Shown here: piece after piece, positions 50,701 to 62,700 of the stretch
Position numbering within the stretch: position 1 is the stretch's first letter
Layout: the number at the start of each line of letters is the position of its first letter
Source: Branchiostoma lanceolatum
Taxonomy: Eukaryota; Chordata; Leptocardii; Amphioxiformes; Branchiostomatidae
Direction: 5' to 3'
DNA: 64,000 bases
Assembly: GCF_035083965.1 (NCBI RefSeq)
Contig: NC_089727.1
Location: 14,770,769-14,834,768 of the forward strand
Program-made: the position numbers and the translations under genes
Notes under the pieces: generated by a model
Databases searched by the model: none
What the model saw: only the letters and a program-made list of their open reading frames with translations
What the model was told of the DNA's origin: nothing

Positions 50701-53700
50701 ACCAAATCTTGCGAGGTCTTCCCCTCGGATTTCTTCTCTCTATGGTCATTGTGGTAATTTTCCTTTGCCACTTCTCTTCCCATCCATCATTTGATGGAAA
50801 TGTACAAAATCAAAATTGTTTTTAATTTTCTGTCCTTATTTGAAACATTACAGCCCCTATGCTGTATCTATATAGCTGCTAAAAACCCGCCTTTTGGCCT
50901 AAAACACCAGCTTTTTATGTAACACACCAGCCAGTGAATTTGACCCTTTGGAAACCTTTCCAATGACCCATGAACTTGAACCTTGTAGGAGCTTGTGAAG
51001 GATCTACAGCTGGCCAAGAAACAAAGCTGGGAGGAACGGGAGAGGCTGTCTGACGCCAATGAGGAGGAGAGAAAGCACAACCTGGCCAACAAGGTAATGC
51101 AGTGGTAATACAGTTAGAACAGGTTCCTGGATGATCTGTTAAAAATTGCTTTAAGATCTCATATTTCAGTTTATAATGATATTAAATGTGCCAACATGTA
51201 TCTGACTGTTTGGTTAGAGTATTCACTGAATCTATTACCAGGAAATTGGAACACATGCTTTTGTGTAGAAAATTTGCATTTTTAAATGTCAATGTCTCAA
51301 ATTGTTTCTCCAACACGATTTACAACCTTTCTTTCCTTTTTTCACGATTTTTTCAAGATAACAAAAGACTTTAAATCTTTGTGCCTGGAAGTCCATATAG
51401 CACTGGATATCCATAGTAGTGATTGATGCTAGATAGGGTTGATAAGGCAAAGCCATGAATGTGTGAATTTTGTATCACAGGGTATCCTTGAGTGGGTGAT
51501 GGATGCAGTCAGGAGGGGAAACAAGGACACCAGGGAGCGCATCCTGCAGATCCAGAAGGATAAAGACAAGGTAAGATGTCTCCACTTTCAAGAGGTGAAA
51601 AATGTTGCTCGATTAGAAGATAGCAGAACAGTCAAACAGCTGTGGGGCTGATTATTACTAGGCATGAATTATGGCCTTGTGAAGACCACAATTACATGTA
51701 TCTCTCTAGTACGTATTCAGAACGTAATGTTCATACGGTATATAGCCTGGTATCTAAACCTATTATAGCTTCCAAGTCTCTTTCATTCTCTTTGGTCAAC
51801 GTTGCAATAGATTAACGGTCATTCCATACGATCTCTCTCTGAACTTAAGTATATTGACATGTATACGGGAGATTAACCTTATATACGCAAACATATACTT
51901 ACGTTCCTTATCCTTCTAAACATCTCCATGGATGTGTGCACTCCCCTTTAGCTTCAGCTGGAGTACAAAGAGAAGCGTGAGCAGCTGGACAGGATGAAGG
52001 ACGACCTGCAGGCCAAGATTGCTGATTACACCAAGATGACAGAGATGGGTCAGTCTATAGTCTAGTCATATTCAAGTTATTGTGCAGTATAGAACAGTTG
52101 GAGCTGACAATGGGTATTAGGGAGACAGGAATACAAAGAATTTTTCACCCTGCTTGAATCTCTTTATATGGAATGTCAAATCGCACTTTAGAGATTACCT
52201 TGAAAAAGTTGCCTTCTGTATCTGGATTTCATAATGAAACATTTACAGCAAAGGCAATAGCTAAAGTTCACTGTATTGAGGTTGAGTCAAACCCCATAAT
52301 TTCTTCTTCATACAGCATTGCTCTGTTTTGATGTTGACATATATTTCATGTGATGAATTTCAGGTAAAGCTAAGGAGGATGAGACTAAGGCCCGTGTAGG
52401 AGCCATCCATGACCTGAAGGAGCACCTGAAGAGAGAGACGGAGGCCATCAAGGACATCAAGAAACGCCTTAAGGACCTGCAGGAGAAACAAAGGGCTGAG
52501 AAGGAGGCAAGTTGACAGTTCCTGCAAGCTAACCTGGCTCCAGATGTCCTCTTGTATAAATTTTATGATATAACAACATCAGAATGCAATACTACCCTTG
52601 TAGTCACAGCCTGATAGAAAAATTTACTGTTGTACATAATCCTTTTTTTCTCATTCTCCAAATTGTTCTTGAATATTTTTAGGAGGCTCGAGCCACCAGC
52701 TCTGCTCTGAAAGGGAACTCTGAGCTGAGGTACAGGATTGAGGTAAGCCAGAGAGTTCTATAAAGTGTTTCTGCACATTTTTGTAAAATGTCATTTTTGG
52801 AACAGCAAGATCTAAAGTGCAAATTGTAGCAGTAGATCTTGAGTTGTGAAATTTTTGTTGTTTTCATGTTGCAGGCTGAGGAACGTCAGAAGTTTGAAAC
52901 TGAGAACCGAGCCATGATTAAGGAGGAGCAGGACCGCATGAAGATGGAACTGGAACAGGAGAAGGCAGAGATTCAGGTATTTAGGACCACATGTGGAAAA
53001 TGTACCATCTAAATTTGGCAAAAAAAACACACTTTTGACACAGGTTTGTGGTGTATTAGATATTAGACATTTTTTAATTGTACTATATTTGAACTTTGTT
53101 AATCCTAAAAGCTTCATGCACAGATATAAATGTGTTGTCACTGTTCTATAGATTATGAAAGTAAGATCTGTTGTGTCTTACAGCTGAAGGAGGCCCAAGG
53201 AGTGCAGTATTCCACCAAGGATGCTGTGCAGTTGGAGATGCAGCTTGCAGAGATGAAGGCGGATAAGCCTGTCATCACTCTACAGGTACATGAGGTTTCC
53301 ACACTCCGACATACATGTAGCAATGGTGGATACAGAATGTTGTTGTCTGTATGTTGCCAGGCTTCTTCACACTTACATAGGCTGTTGAGAACAGGTATAT
53401 ATAAGTTAAATCCATAGCTGAATCAGTTACCATATATGTATGTATTTTTGCCACATCTTTACAGCTGCAGTCGTTGGAGCAGGAGAAGATCATGCTGGAA
53501 AAGACGATGGAGAATGCCCAGAAGGCTCACAAGGAGGAGATGGAGATACAGCAACTGCAACATTTTCAGGTGGGAGATCATCACAATGGTGCTCATTGCT
53601 TCATTGTTACCGGTTACTGATGATTAAGTAAGGTTAACCCTCTCAGTAGTCACCCACGTCTTAAGTATTACGCCGACACTTCCCATGTACCAAAAGCTAT

Positions 53701-54976
53701 CCCGATGTTACATATGGACAGACCTGTCCTTAGTGCTGAAGGTTGCATCCATTCTGTTAGACCTGTCCCTGGTGCTGAACACTACATCTATACCACCAGA
53801 CCTGTCCTTGGTGCTGAATATCATATCAATTTCTTTATTTATCAAAATGTGGCCTTGAGTGTAATAACTTTTATGAAACCCCCTGCCTATCTGAACATCA
53901 CAGAAATACATGTTGATACTAAGCCTTCTTCCATGGTAAGATGTTATCATCTTATTCAGATTTTTTATTCATAATGAGAAATAAAGGTGCAGGAATGTCC
54001 CATTTATGTTTCAATTGAAAATGAGTATGACATTGTTGTCATGTTTCTTTTGACAGACATTCCGTAACTTCCGTGAGGTGTTTGAGGAACAGAAGGCAGC
54101 ACTGGAGGGGCGGTACAGGAAACTGCTGGAGGATGCCATACAGGACGCCGTCTTCCTGTCCGACAGGAACTCAGAACTAGAGCAGGAGAACCAGGCTATC
54201 AAACAAGGTCTCACACCAGTTTCCTTTGTGTTTTGACAGATAAACTATGGTTAGAGACAATGTCTACCATGAGGAGAATAGGCGCAATGAAATCGTATAT
54301 AGTTTGCTTCCTTTCGGAGCAAATCTTGCTCTATTTCCTTTTATAACAAAGATTAAAGTTAGTGGTAGTTTTCTCAGCTTTCTGACAACAACTTTATTGA
54401 TAAGAAGTTGTAGATCAGAAACAGTATGATAACATTTTACTGTATTAGTATCTTATAATACCATTGGTTTATATATCCTTTCATGCAGAGGCTGCAATAC
54501 TGAAGGACAGACAATATCGGGTCATCACATATTCATCTATGCACTATTTGTGGTGTTAGCTGTAGTAAAATTGATATATTTATTGATCGAGTATAAAGCC
54601 ATTCACAGTTCTTGCTTCCATTTCAATAATTTACATTGTGGTCTTTAAAGTAGTTTGCCTGGATTATATTACACAGTCACCGCTTCTCCACTTGAAAAGA
54701 CTAAGCAAGACAATGCAGGTGGCAGAAAATGCACTGAAGCAATAAGCATTCATTTGGTATCCTTAGATTACACTTTGATGAAATCATGCCAAGCTGTGCT
54801 TTGGTCATGGTTAATCTATTACCGCAAATGCTGAGATCTAATTACAATGATTATTTGTCCCTTTCTTCACAGAGCTTGCGGAGATGAAGGACCAGATGAC
54901 CATACTGAAGGGGGCGGGGGTAGGCAGGCGAAGTCGTCCCCCTACAGCTTCCTCCACTAGATCTACAGCATCATAA
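44778..54976 (+). CDS. Divergent kinesin-like protein with degraded motor switches and long coiled coil
   Basis: 23 exons: 44778-44780, 45232-45283, 45619-45692, 45865-45912, 46706-46789, 47040-47102, 47303-47380, 47573-47652, 47826-47936, 48997-49119, 49438-49583, 50033-50115, 50358-50465, 50989-51093, 51481-51570, 51952-52048, 52364-52506, 52683-52742, 52875-52976, 53184-53285, 53465-53569, 54057-54207 and 54873-54976; phases close to 703 codons plus TAA. The motor begins MSGEKCSVQAVVRCRPF. The P-loop is GQTGSGKS (kinesins usually have GKT), and the Walker B/switch II is VDLAGAE (usual DLAGSE). The YRDSHITRLLQDALGGNS block is normal. Switch I SSRSH is replaced by KAGVH, and about 20 residues including NINKSL are missing after DLAGAETSACKG. 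From about residue 310 the protein is charged coiled coil, ending in a Ser/Thr/Arg-rich tail. I do not recognise the subfamily. ATP binding is plausible; normal hydrolysis and motility are doubtful. Confidence 0.9.
48022..48685. mobile_element. CpG-rich TIR element with TTTA target duplication
   Basis: The left end GGTTCCGGTTCGGAATTGTT (48026 on) is mirrored by the right end AACTCCGAACCGAGACC (to 48681). TTTA flanks both ends (48022-48025, 48682-48685). The interior is visibly richer in CG dinucleotides than the surrounding intron and holds an open frame of 133 codons (48108-48509) with no recognisable domain. It sits in the kinesin intron between exons 9 and 10, which split the switch I region. 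Superfamily not assigned. Confidence 0.65.
48811..48890 (-). repeat. 39-bp minisatellite, two units
   Basis: On the minus strand, AACCTGTCCCTGGTGCTGAA recurs 39 bp apart. The same unit, in the opposite orientation, is at 53718-53835 in a later intron of the same gene. Confidence 0.8.
50517..50803 (-). mobile_element. 5'-truncated LINE fragment with 11-bp target duplication
   Basis: Minus-strand translation contains GRPRKIWSDNIKEDL and RGAWHAAIK, typical of the C-terminus of a LINE ORF2 protein. The 3' end is a (TGAG)n tail at about 50528-50548. GATGGAAATGT flanks the insert at 50517-50527 and 50793-50803. Lies in the kinesin intron between exons 13 and 14. Confidence 0.85.
53718..53835 (+). 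repeat. 39-bp minisatellite, three units
   Basis: GACCTGTCCYTGGTGCTGAA units with 39-bp spacing. Related to the two units at 48811-48890, inverted. Confidence 0.8.
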
Positions 54977-56140
54977 GGGACCAGTCATTGACTCTGAAGG
55001 GGAGAGGATGACATTCTGCAGGAGAATAAGGATGAACATGGAACTATTGTTATCTTTATTAATAGTATACCTGGGAGATGAAATGAAGTGGTTTTGTATA
55101 TCATTTTGAGGTTTGTCCACTGCAATACAATGGTTCAAATCCAGTTTGTTCTTAGATTTACGTGTAAATAAAACTCTGAGATATTAAGCAAATAGATATA
55201 CATTGTATACCAAAATTGACAGGTGTCACATTCTCAATACAGTATATGTAATACAACAGACTGTCTCCTAGCCATGGGCATATCACTGACTCCTCTGCTC
55301 AACTGGTCAGTGATAAACATTAATTTTGCAACTATGTGTCAAGTTTATATCTTAGATTTTAACCCAAAGTAAAGATTAAGAAAGGATATATGCAATTGAA
55401 TATACTGTGGCAATAATCATGCTTCCTTCTCTATCCACCAAAGGAAAGTACAAGTAAAAGTACTCTTTAGAGGGGAATGGACATACAAAATGATGTACAG
55501 TATTTTTTATTCATGAGGGTGGACCATATGCACATACATGTATAATATAACATGCATTTGCATACTAGTAAATAGCAGTATACTCCTGTATGTTCATCAG
55601 TCGATGTGCTTACGCACCATTATGTTATGTTACAATTGTATATATTATGTGATTTCTTCACTTGTTGTGTATGTGACTTGCAAAACCCTTTGTCTTCAAA
55701 TACATATGAAATGTAGAGTGCATATTAAAGGTACATGATGGTATGAATGGCTGTGTGATAAATTTTAGAAATTGGATACACACTAAGAAACATGACCATG
55801 AGAAGCTTCTGTTTTTATGAGCCACTGTATTCGTTGTTAGCAGCAACTTTTGCAGTTATGTATGCAATAGCAATGACATGCATTCAGCTCTCTACTCTAA
55901 TTAGACTACTACATTGTAGTATATCTTTATGTGTCCAGCTTTTGATATTGATAGAATTTGTATAACCTCATAGGTTTTTTATCTGGAATTTAAGTATTTT
56001 CTGTCTTTGATATTGTCTCAAACACATTGTAAATATTTAACGATGTGGACTATTAAAAGCAATAATGTTTGTAAAAGAATTTTGATAACATTATCACAGT
56101 AGCTTTTGAATAAAGTATTTTGCACTTTTATCTCTGCTGT
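54977..56140 (+). other. 3' UTR of the kinesin-like gene
   Basis: AT-rich, without a coding exon. Poly(A) signals AATAAA lie at 55167-55172 and 56109-56114, the second followed by a T/GT-rich stretch; either or both may be used. Confidence 0.6.
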
Positions 56141-56164
56141 TTTCTTTTGTGTGTGGTAGCATGA

Positions 56165-56400
56165 ACTAAATCTACATCTACATCTACATTGCTGGTACCC
56201 CCAAATAGCCCCTTCAGGGGCAAAGTAGGGGGGGGGGGAGGTCCCGGGCTAAGGTGGGCAGGCCTCCAGCCTGGCACAGAACGACTGCAACTGTGCCAGG
56301 TAGTATATTCCACTGGGGGATAGTACGGGGAAAGAAGGAGTGTTCATATGTATCGGTTCTTGCGTGAATGGTGTAAAACTTGAGGTCGACCGGTCGTTGA
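56165..56400 (-). mobile_element. LINE (CR1/L2-like) 3' end with (ATGTAG)n tail
   Basis: Minus-strand translation reads KFYTIHARTDTYEHSFFPRT followed by WNILPGTVA, the usual end of a CR1-like ORF2. A poly-G/poly-C tract and GGGGTACC-type 3' UTR follow, then a tail of ATGTAG repeats at about 56189-56165. The same family is the split remnant at 41430/42347. Confidence 0.8.
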
Positions 56401-56999
56401 ATACTAGTACTAAATCTGAAAGTATAAAAAAATGTATCAGTGCCTGGAAATCCTTTTAGTTTAAGGCTTTGTCACTGGATGTAACAGTTGAACTGAAGAG
56501 TGATGTAACAACTGAAGTTAGGATATAGCCCCATTTTATCACGATACTCATGAAATTCACACTCAAAAAATATGATTTAGAAAAAAGTTAGGAATTTGGG
56601 GCCCCCTACGTTACATCAAGGACATTATATAATGTCCCTGGTTACATACATGTAAAGTTACGTTGCCCCCTCCCCCATGAAATATCAGTTAATATTACAT
56701 ACACCATATCAATGAACATTTAGACTTTCAAAATTTCATCCAATTGCTTGAGTTACTGTCATTTGACATGTCTTATTACCTGGATGTCTAACCTTCATCA
56801 ACGTAACATTATGTAACCCAGCAGGTAAATGTTAATGGAGTTAACAATCACATGTGATGTTAACAACACAATCTTCATGATAAGAAGAAATCCTGAAGCG
56901 TGCTTGAACCCAAATAACCAAATAAACCAATGCTCAAAAGGTAGCAGCCCTTATTTGAAACTTCGCGCGTTTTCTGGAAATTTGCATAATCTGGAGGAT

Positions 57000-57147
57000 T
57001 ACGCGGGCCAATCAGCTGACATTATTACCAAAACATGACTAGATGATCGACACGACCGGCCGCGGGTGATGCAGGTCACACAGGGACGAAACTTTGCCAT
57101 CAAAAACAGCTTTCAGCCGGCACGTTGAACGTCTGCCAGGGGAGACC
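57000..57147 (+). promoter_or_regulatory. Putative promoter and 5' UTR of the gene starting at 57148
   Basis: A CG-rich island in AT-rich surroundings, with a CCAAT box at 57008-57012. Supports a real gene start nearby. Confidence 0.45.
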
Positions 57148-57252
57148 ATGGCCACGATTGCCGTGCAGCGGCTGCTGGGCGCCCTGCGTGGGCTGGCGGG
57201 CTGGTGGTGGGGCTACGCCGCGGCGGAGACGGTCGAGGTCCACACTTTCCAG
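57148..57252 (+). CDS. Probable first coding exon of an unidentified gene
   Basis: ATG in good context (GACCATGG) opens 35 codons beginning MATIAVQRLLGALRGL, then GWWWGYAAAE and VEVHTFQ, ending at a donor GTCAGC in phase 0. It lies in a GC-rich island with a CCAAT box upstream, whereas DNA on both sides is AT-rich. The N-terminal half is amphipathic and hydrophobic and might be a targeting or membrane-association segment. I do not recognise the family. No continuing exon was found before 64000, so the gene would have a first intron of at least 6.7 kb. Confidence 0.5.
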
Positions 57253-58472
57253 GTCAGCTAACTTCGTAACCTTACACGCTGTTTTTGTAACGCCAACGCC
57301 CCCCACCCCACGACCCCTGTGGCTTTGTTATGGTTTCTTTTTACAGCGATTGTTTCACGCTTAATTACCGTGACCCACAATCAAACAGAATGTCCTGAAG
57401 GGTTCGTGGTCGTGATCGAGGGACCTATTAAGGGCGATCAGCTCCCAGGTTTACACACATTTTGAAGGACCCCACATCGCGTCACTCTAGCTCTTAGCAG
57501 CTTCGTTACTTGGTAACGTCGTGTCCTGTGGTATTTACAATTCCTGGCACACTTCGTGTATGTTTTAGAAGCCCTAATTTCCCCCTAGACCTCATGTCAG
57601 AAGTGATCTGTCCTCTGGGATCTGTTTATACGGCCACTAATGAATTCCTTGTAGAGGAAGAAATCGCAGTTGCTGTTTTTGTTTTCTACTAGGTCCCAGG
57701 AGCGACAGTCTATGAAATGACAGTGGAATAGATTTTAATCAGTAATTAAGTTATTAACAGAACATCAATATATTCGTCCTCCCATGCACACCCCAAACTC
57801 ACTCCTTTCCAATTAAAGTTACGCCATGCAGTTTTTTTCTATAACCGTTACCTCAAATTTACAAAATAAATACAGTAAACAGTAAACATTGAGTAGGGTG
57901 TGCATTTTGATTTTTTACCACGTAATGTTTTATGTGTGACGTTAATTATCTTATTTATTGACAAATACTACGATGGCTATGTGCTTCATTAAACTGTAAT
58001 CATTGTTTCTGCATTATGACAGATCACGCAAATGTCACAAACCAAAGTCAGATGTAGGTTGAGCGGTCCCAATCAGCTATGACAAAATTGGAAGTTGATG
58101 ATGAATGGCAATAACTGGACAGGTGACATTTTTCACCTCAGAAATGTCTCCCTGTGCATCTAGTAAAGGTCAGAAATCTTGTATAGTTTTTGCATCTTCT
58201 TAAAAAAAAAAGGCTGTCGGTCGTCTGCCTTTGAAGTCCATTTCATTACCAGTGCACACAAACTCAGCTGTTTCAGCTGTTTGAAGCGACATGTCGTTTG
58301 TCACTAGGCAGTGGTGTTAAGTGCCCTTCAGGCCTCCTACTCCTAGTAATGTTACCAATTGTGCATGTCGTAGGATCTAAAGCAAAAATCTGACATGATC
58401 AAAGCTGTTCACGGAGTATAGGACAGTTTCAAAGGTGGTTCAAAGGTGCTGTATATGGAGTGGGCTCTTTAT

Positions 58473-58775
58473 GTGCGGCGCCGTTGGTCCCGGCGTGACT
58501 GAGGTTCGATGCCAATGCCCAGGGCGGTTCTCTTTCTCTCTACACGATTGAGTTTATGACACTTCAGGAGCCGGGAAAGGAATAAAGTTGTCAACGTATA
58601 ACACTACAGGGATGCCTTGCCGCAAGCAATTGAGCTGCATGATTCTATGGTGCGGCAACTTAGGAATGGCCTTGGACCCGGAGTAACTGAGGTTTGATAC
58701 TAATGCACAGGGTATTCCTCTCTTGCTCTACACAATCGATTTTATGACACTTTTATGAGCGAGGAAAGGCACCTG
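58473..58775 (+). repeat. Two diverged copies of a ~125-bp repeat, the first with a box B-like motif
   Basis: Copies begin GTGCGGC at about 58473 and 58650. They share TGAGGTTYGATRCYAATGC, CAGGG, CTCTACACRATYGA, TTTATGACACTT and GGAAAGG. GGTTCGATGCC in copy one resembles a tRNA box B (GGTTCGANNCC), which suggests a SINE, but no box A was found. Confidence 0.5.
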
Positions 58776-59079
58776 GATTATTGTAATATATTACAAGTAA
58801 GCTTTGCAATTCATACCTATTGAGATATGCGATTCTAAACATTAGCTCTTGCTAAAGTAAGTTGATATTATGAAGTCATCAATAATGAGTTTTCTCATGC
58901 ATCATATCTTACTTGGGTTGTATTATTGTCTATGTATTATCTGGACTATGTATTATCTGAATGTTACACCCAGTGCTTCCATATTGAATGGCTGGAATTT
59001 TTGGCCTTCAACATCAATTGCTCAGCAACTGCATGTTAACATCGTACACTGATAGATAACCCTACATCAGCACACATAA

Positions 59080-59727
59080 TACAGTAGAATCCGCTTATTT
59101 GCATACTGATTTGTCAGTATATTTTATGCAATAATAAGGAGTAGTCCATTAACCCTAGGGGACAAAATGAGAGGCACTGAGGGGGGAGGGGGTTGTAGTG
59201 GTTACTAGGATGGCGCTTTAAGGAAACACACACACTTTGTGTCAAATTCACTCACTCCAGGGTTATACAAAAAATAAAATATTGAATTCATAAGCATATC
59301 ATCAGTTTATATACACATGTTGAGTGCTAAGGATGGCAAATTAAGCAAAAAAAATTGGCAATTATATTCTTCTGTATCCTATCACAGCAAATGACAATGG
59401 AGTTGCTAGAGCTTTTTTGATACACAAAGGACGACAACAGTTCCTATGGAGTTGTCTTACCATAGAAACTATCCATACTCGATTTACATTTGAATGACAT
59501 TTGCATATAATCTATAAGAGTTAGTGACTTTTACATGTTCTACCGGTTTTTCCTGTTGTCATTGGCATTATTTTATGCAAATAGCAGGAGTATGCAAAAA
59601 TGGCTAATGCAATTATGCCATTTTATTTATAATGGAGTGAATGGGAAATGGTTTGGGTTTTCAGAATTTTATGCATATCCCCGAAATATGCTATTAACAG
59701 TAATGCAAATAGCTGGATTCTACTGTA
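59080..59727. mobile_element. Pogo/Tc1-mariner-like MITE with TA duplication
   Basis: Ends CAGTAGAATCCGCTTATTTG (59082 on) and the mirrored GCAAATAGCTGGATTCTACTG (to 59725) are flanked by TA (59080-59081, 59726-59727). The 644-bp interior has no transposase frame. Confidence 0.8.
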
Positions 59728-62700
59728 ACTAGTTTTTATATTGATTGTTTCTATCCACATATCAGATCGTGCAATGTCACAATCACAATGTTGCATCATA
59801 TTGTATGTTTTCATGACATATTTGAGGAAATCAGAAACGACAGAAGAATGTGATCTATAGATCTTGCCATTTTTTGCATGTCTAACATTATTTCTTTTCA
59901 TATACTTATCCTGTTTGTCCCTGGAGAGACAAATAACTCCAATACATACCTCTTTGGATATGACACCAACATTTTTCAGTCATTATGTTTGGAAGAGTTA
60001 CATTAGTTTGAACTTATTTGGAAATGTCAATATTGTCCTGACAGTTTAGCTAACTCTGAAGGACAGCCATATGGTGTATAAGCTATAAAGTGATAATGAT
60101 TGATTGTAATGAAAGGTGGGCCAGAGGTTAGGACAGGAGCAAGTAGAAACCATGGTAAACAGGAAGTGATCCCTAACCTAAGGAGATTAGCAGTCCCTTT
60201 TTTGGTATAAATGCAGTCTTAGACATATCTTCAGCCAGCTGGAAGTGTTCAAGCATATCTGGAGATCATTAGGCAGCCATGCAGAGTCTTGTCAAGATCA
60301 CATTTTTTGTTGGCCTGTTAGAAGTTGATTTTTATTGCTTTTGATTCTCATCAGAAATCAGCAATATTTCTTTTTCAGTTCCCTTCATTCAATGTTTGCG
60401 ACTATATAATTTGTATCAAATTTACATTAGTGGCAAGATAATTTTGAGGAATATTCCCCTAGTGGAAAACGGGTGGTTCTTTACTAAAATTGCAATATTT
60501 CTGTATCAACAGGACTACAGAAGAAATAGAGCATAAAGGTAATCAATAATATCGCCATGTAACAGAAAGAAATGACCGTTCATTCTTTTGCCAGATTAGT
60601 GGCAATCAACTCTTTAATACTGAAAAATGCATTGGATTTAGGTAAACTAGCGTTATACATCGATCATACTACATGTAGTATTCACATGTCGATTGAGTAC
60701 AAACATGCTATATAATGTATATCCTTGAAGCACAGTCAGGGGGTTATACTTTAATGAGTTATACTCACTCAAATTAGCAATACTAGCAAACACATGCCAA
60801 ATACATTGGGTATTGCTGTACTACCTTTACTGCTTCAGTCTCAGTTTTCCTGACTGTTATGATTTGTATCCTTAAGTTAGTATGGCCTTGTAGTACTACA
60901 TTTGAAAGCTTTGATAGAGTTGTTATTCCATCTTGTTTTGAAGTGGTCTCGTCAAACCTGCCAACCGTAGCTCATTTTCTATATACCTGTGTACATAATG
61001 CTTGCTTAGTAGAGTGGCTAGTAAAACAGCGCTGATGTGTGTTTTACTGACTGTTTGTACTTTTTTCACATGCTCTACTTGTCTTTTTAATTGGTTTAAC
61101 CTCCGGTAAGATTAAATGACAATCATCTGTTAGATCACATTTTGGCAAAGATTTTTGGCAAATATTTTGAAAAGAACTATTCTAGTACAAAGGTATATAA
61201 TGGGGGAAATGTCAAATTATTCATATTTGAAGTAGTATCCTTTTCATTTCTGAACAGGTGTGTTGAGAATATTTTCAGTATCCAAACCGAGCACCTGTAT
61301 AGTGCAACTTGACAGGGTAACCTGGTAAGGTGTGACAAATGGTCTCTCAGGTTCATGTGTCAAGTGCAGACAAAGGCAGTTTAATTTTGCATCGGCACCT
61401 TGCTCTCCCCCTGAGGTGAAACAAAAGGGCAGTGGTGTGACCTTGGGCCCTTTGTTGACATTCAGGAAACCTTAGAAGTGGAACATAATGTTGTTTTGTA
61501 AAGAGAACAGAACAAAGTAGGTTGGTTTTCAATGACGACCAAAATGTGCCCTATGATGGCCACTGATAACCCATTTTATGTGTTATTTATGTGATTTATT
61601 TTATTGTCAGGTGTATCCTTCTTAAGTTCTAAACAATGACTGTTACGTACAGCAGACATACCAATATTTCAAGGAAATTTTCTACTCAAGTTGGATGAAA
61701 ATTCTTTCCAGCATCTTCGGCACCCAGAAATTGGCACATTCCGATTTGGAAAGTATTAATATCATTTAACATTAAAGAATTATTCCTCCATGAAATTGAG
61801 ATGTTGTAGGAAATCTCAAAACTTCTGACCTACCAGGATTTCAAGGTTTGTATTACATTGATTGAAATAAGATAGGAGAAACAATTATTATGCCAAATTA
61901 GATTTTGTTCCATGGAAATACAAATTGCGAGTTCTAAACACCGGATATTGAAGCACATCTCTCAACTTTAACCTGATTATGCATACCTGTAATTCTATAG
62001 AAGAGCATGTTCCGACTACAACACTCTTATATCATATTAGTGGTTTTAGCATAGACATTTCCTCCGGTCATTCAACTATGGATACGCAATGGCAAACAAT
62101 GTAATACCATGACAACGCGTTTGCGGCGCTTGCGTACTGTGCCCAGCCTGGTCCGTGCCGTGGTAGTAATGATTTTGTTTGCCCTATGTATTACTTAGAT
62201 ATCTCTATTTTCGCTAACATATGACTTAGGGATCTGTGTATATTGTGCTTTGGAGGTCATAAAAAGAGAGAATTATAGTACGTGTAATTGTAAATTTCAA
62301 ACATTCTGTTTGGAAACCCGTTAGCATCAGATTTCCTTGGTCTAACGAATGCTTTAAAATGTCTCACATTGACTAACACTCTGATGGATCAATCATATAG
62401 TGCAACTCCTTATCACCAAGTGAGTACAATAGGGGTATCCTCAGTATAGATAAAGGATACCTTGAAACGGTGCCTGGAACAAGAAGTGTAAAGGTTAGAT
62501 GTGAAGGGTCATTCAGTGTTGCGTGCCTGCAAAGCTGGACCAGGTGTGATACACTGAAGGGTGGTTTATGCCGGCTATGCTTTATAGATACAAATCTGCA
62601 TCCTTTACAAAACGACCTTTTGCCGGTAGTCCTGGAATATATGTTATAACACCTCAGCAGACACAGTCAAACAGGATTTATGAACCATGATGTGTGTTCA

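Noticed and set aside
62109-62198. 29-codon frame starting MTTRLRRLRTVPSL, hydrophobic at its end
   Set aside because: It resembles a signal-anchor start, but there is no clear donor, promoter or continuation; kept only as a note.
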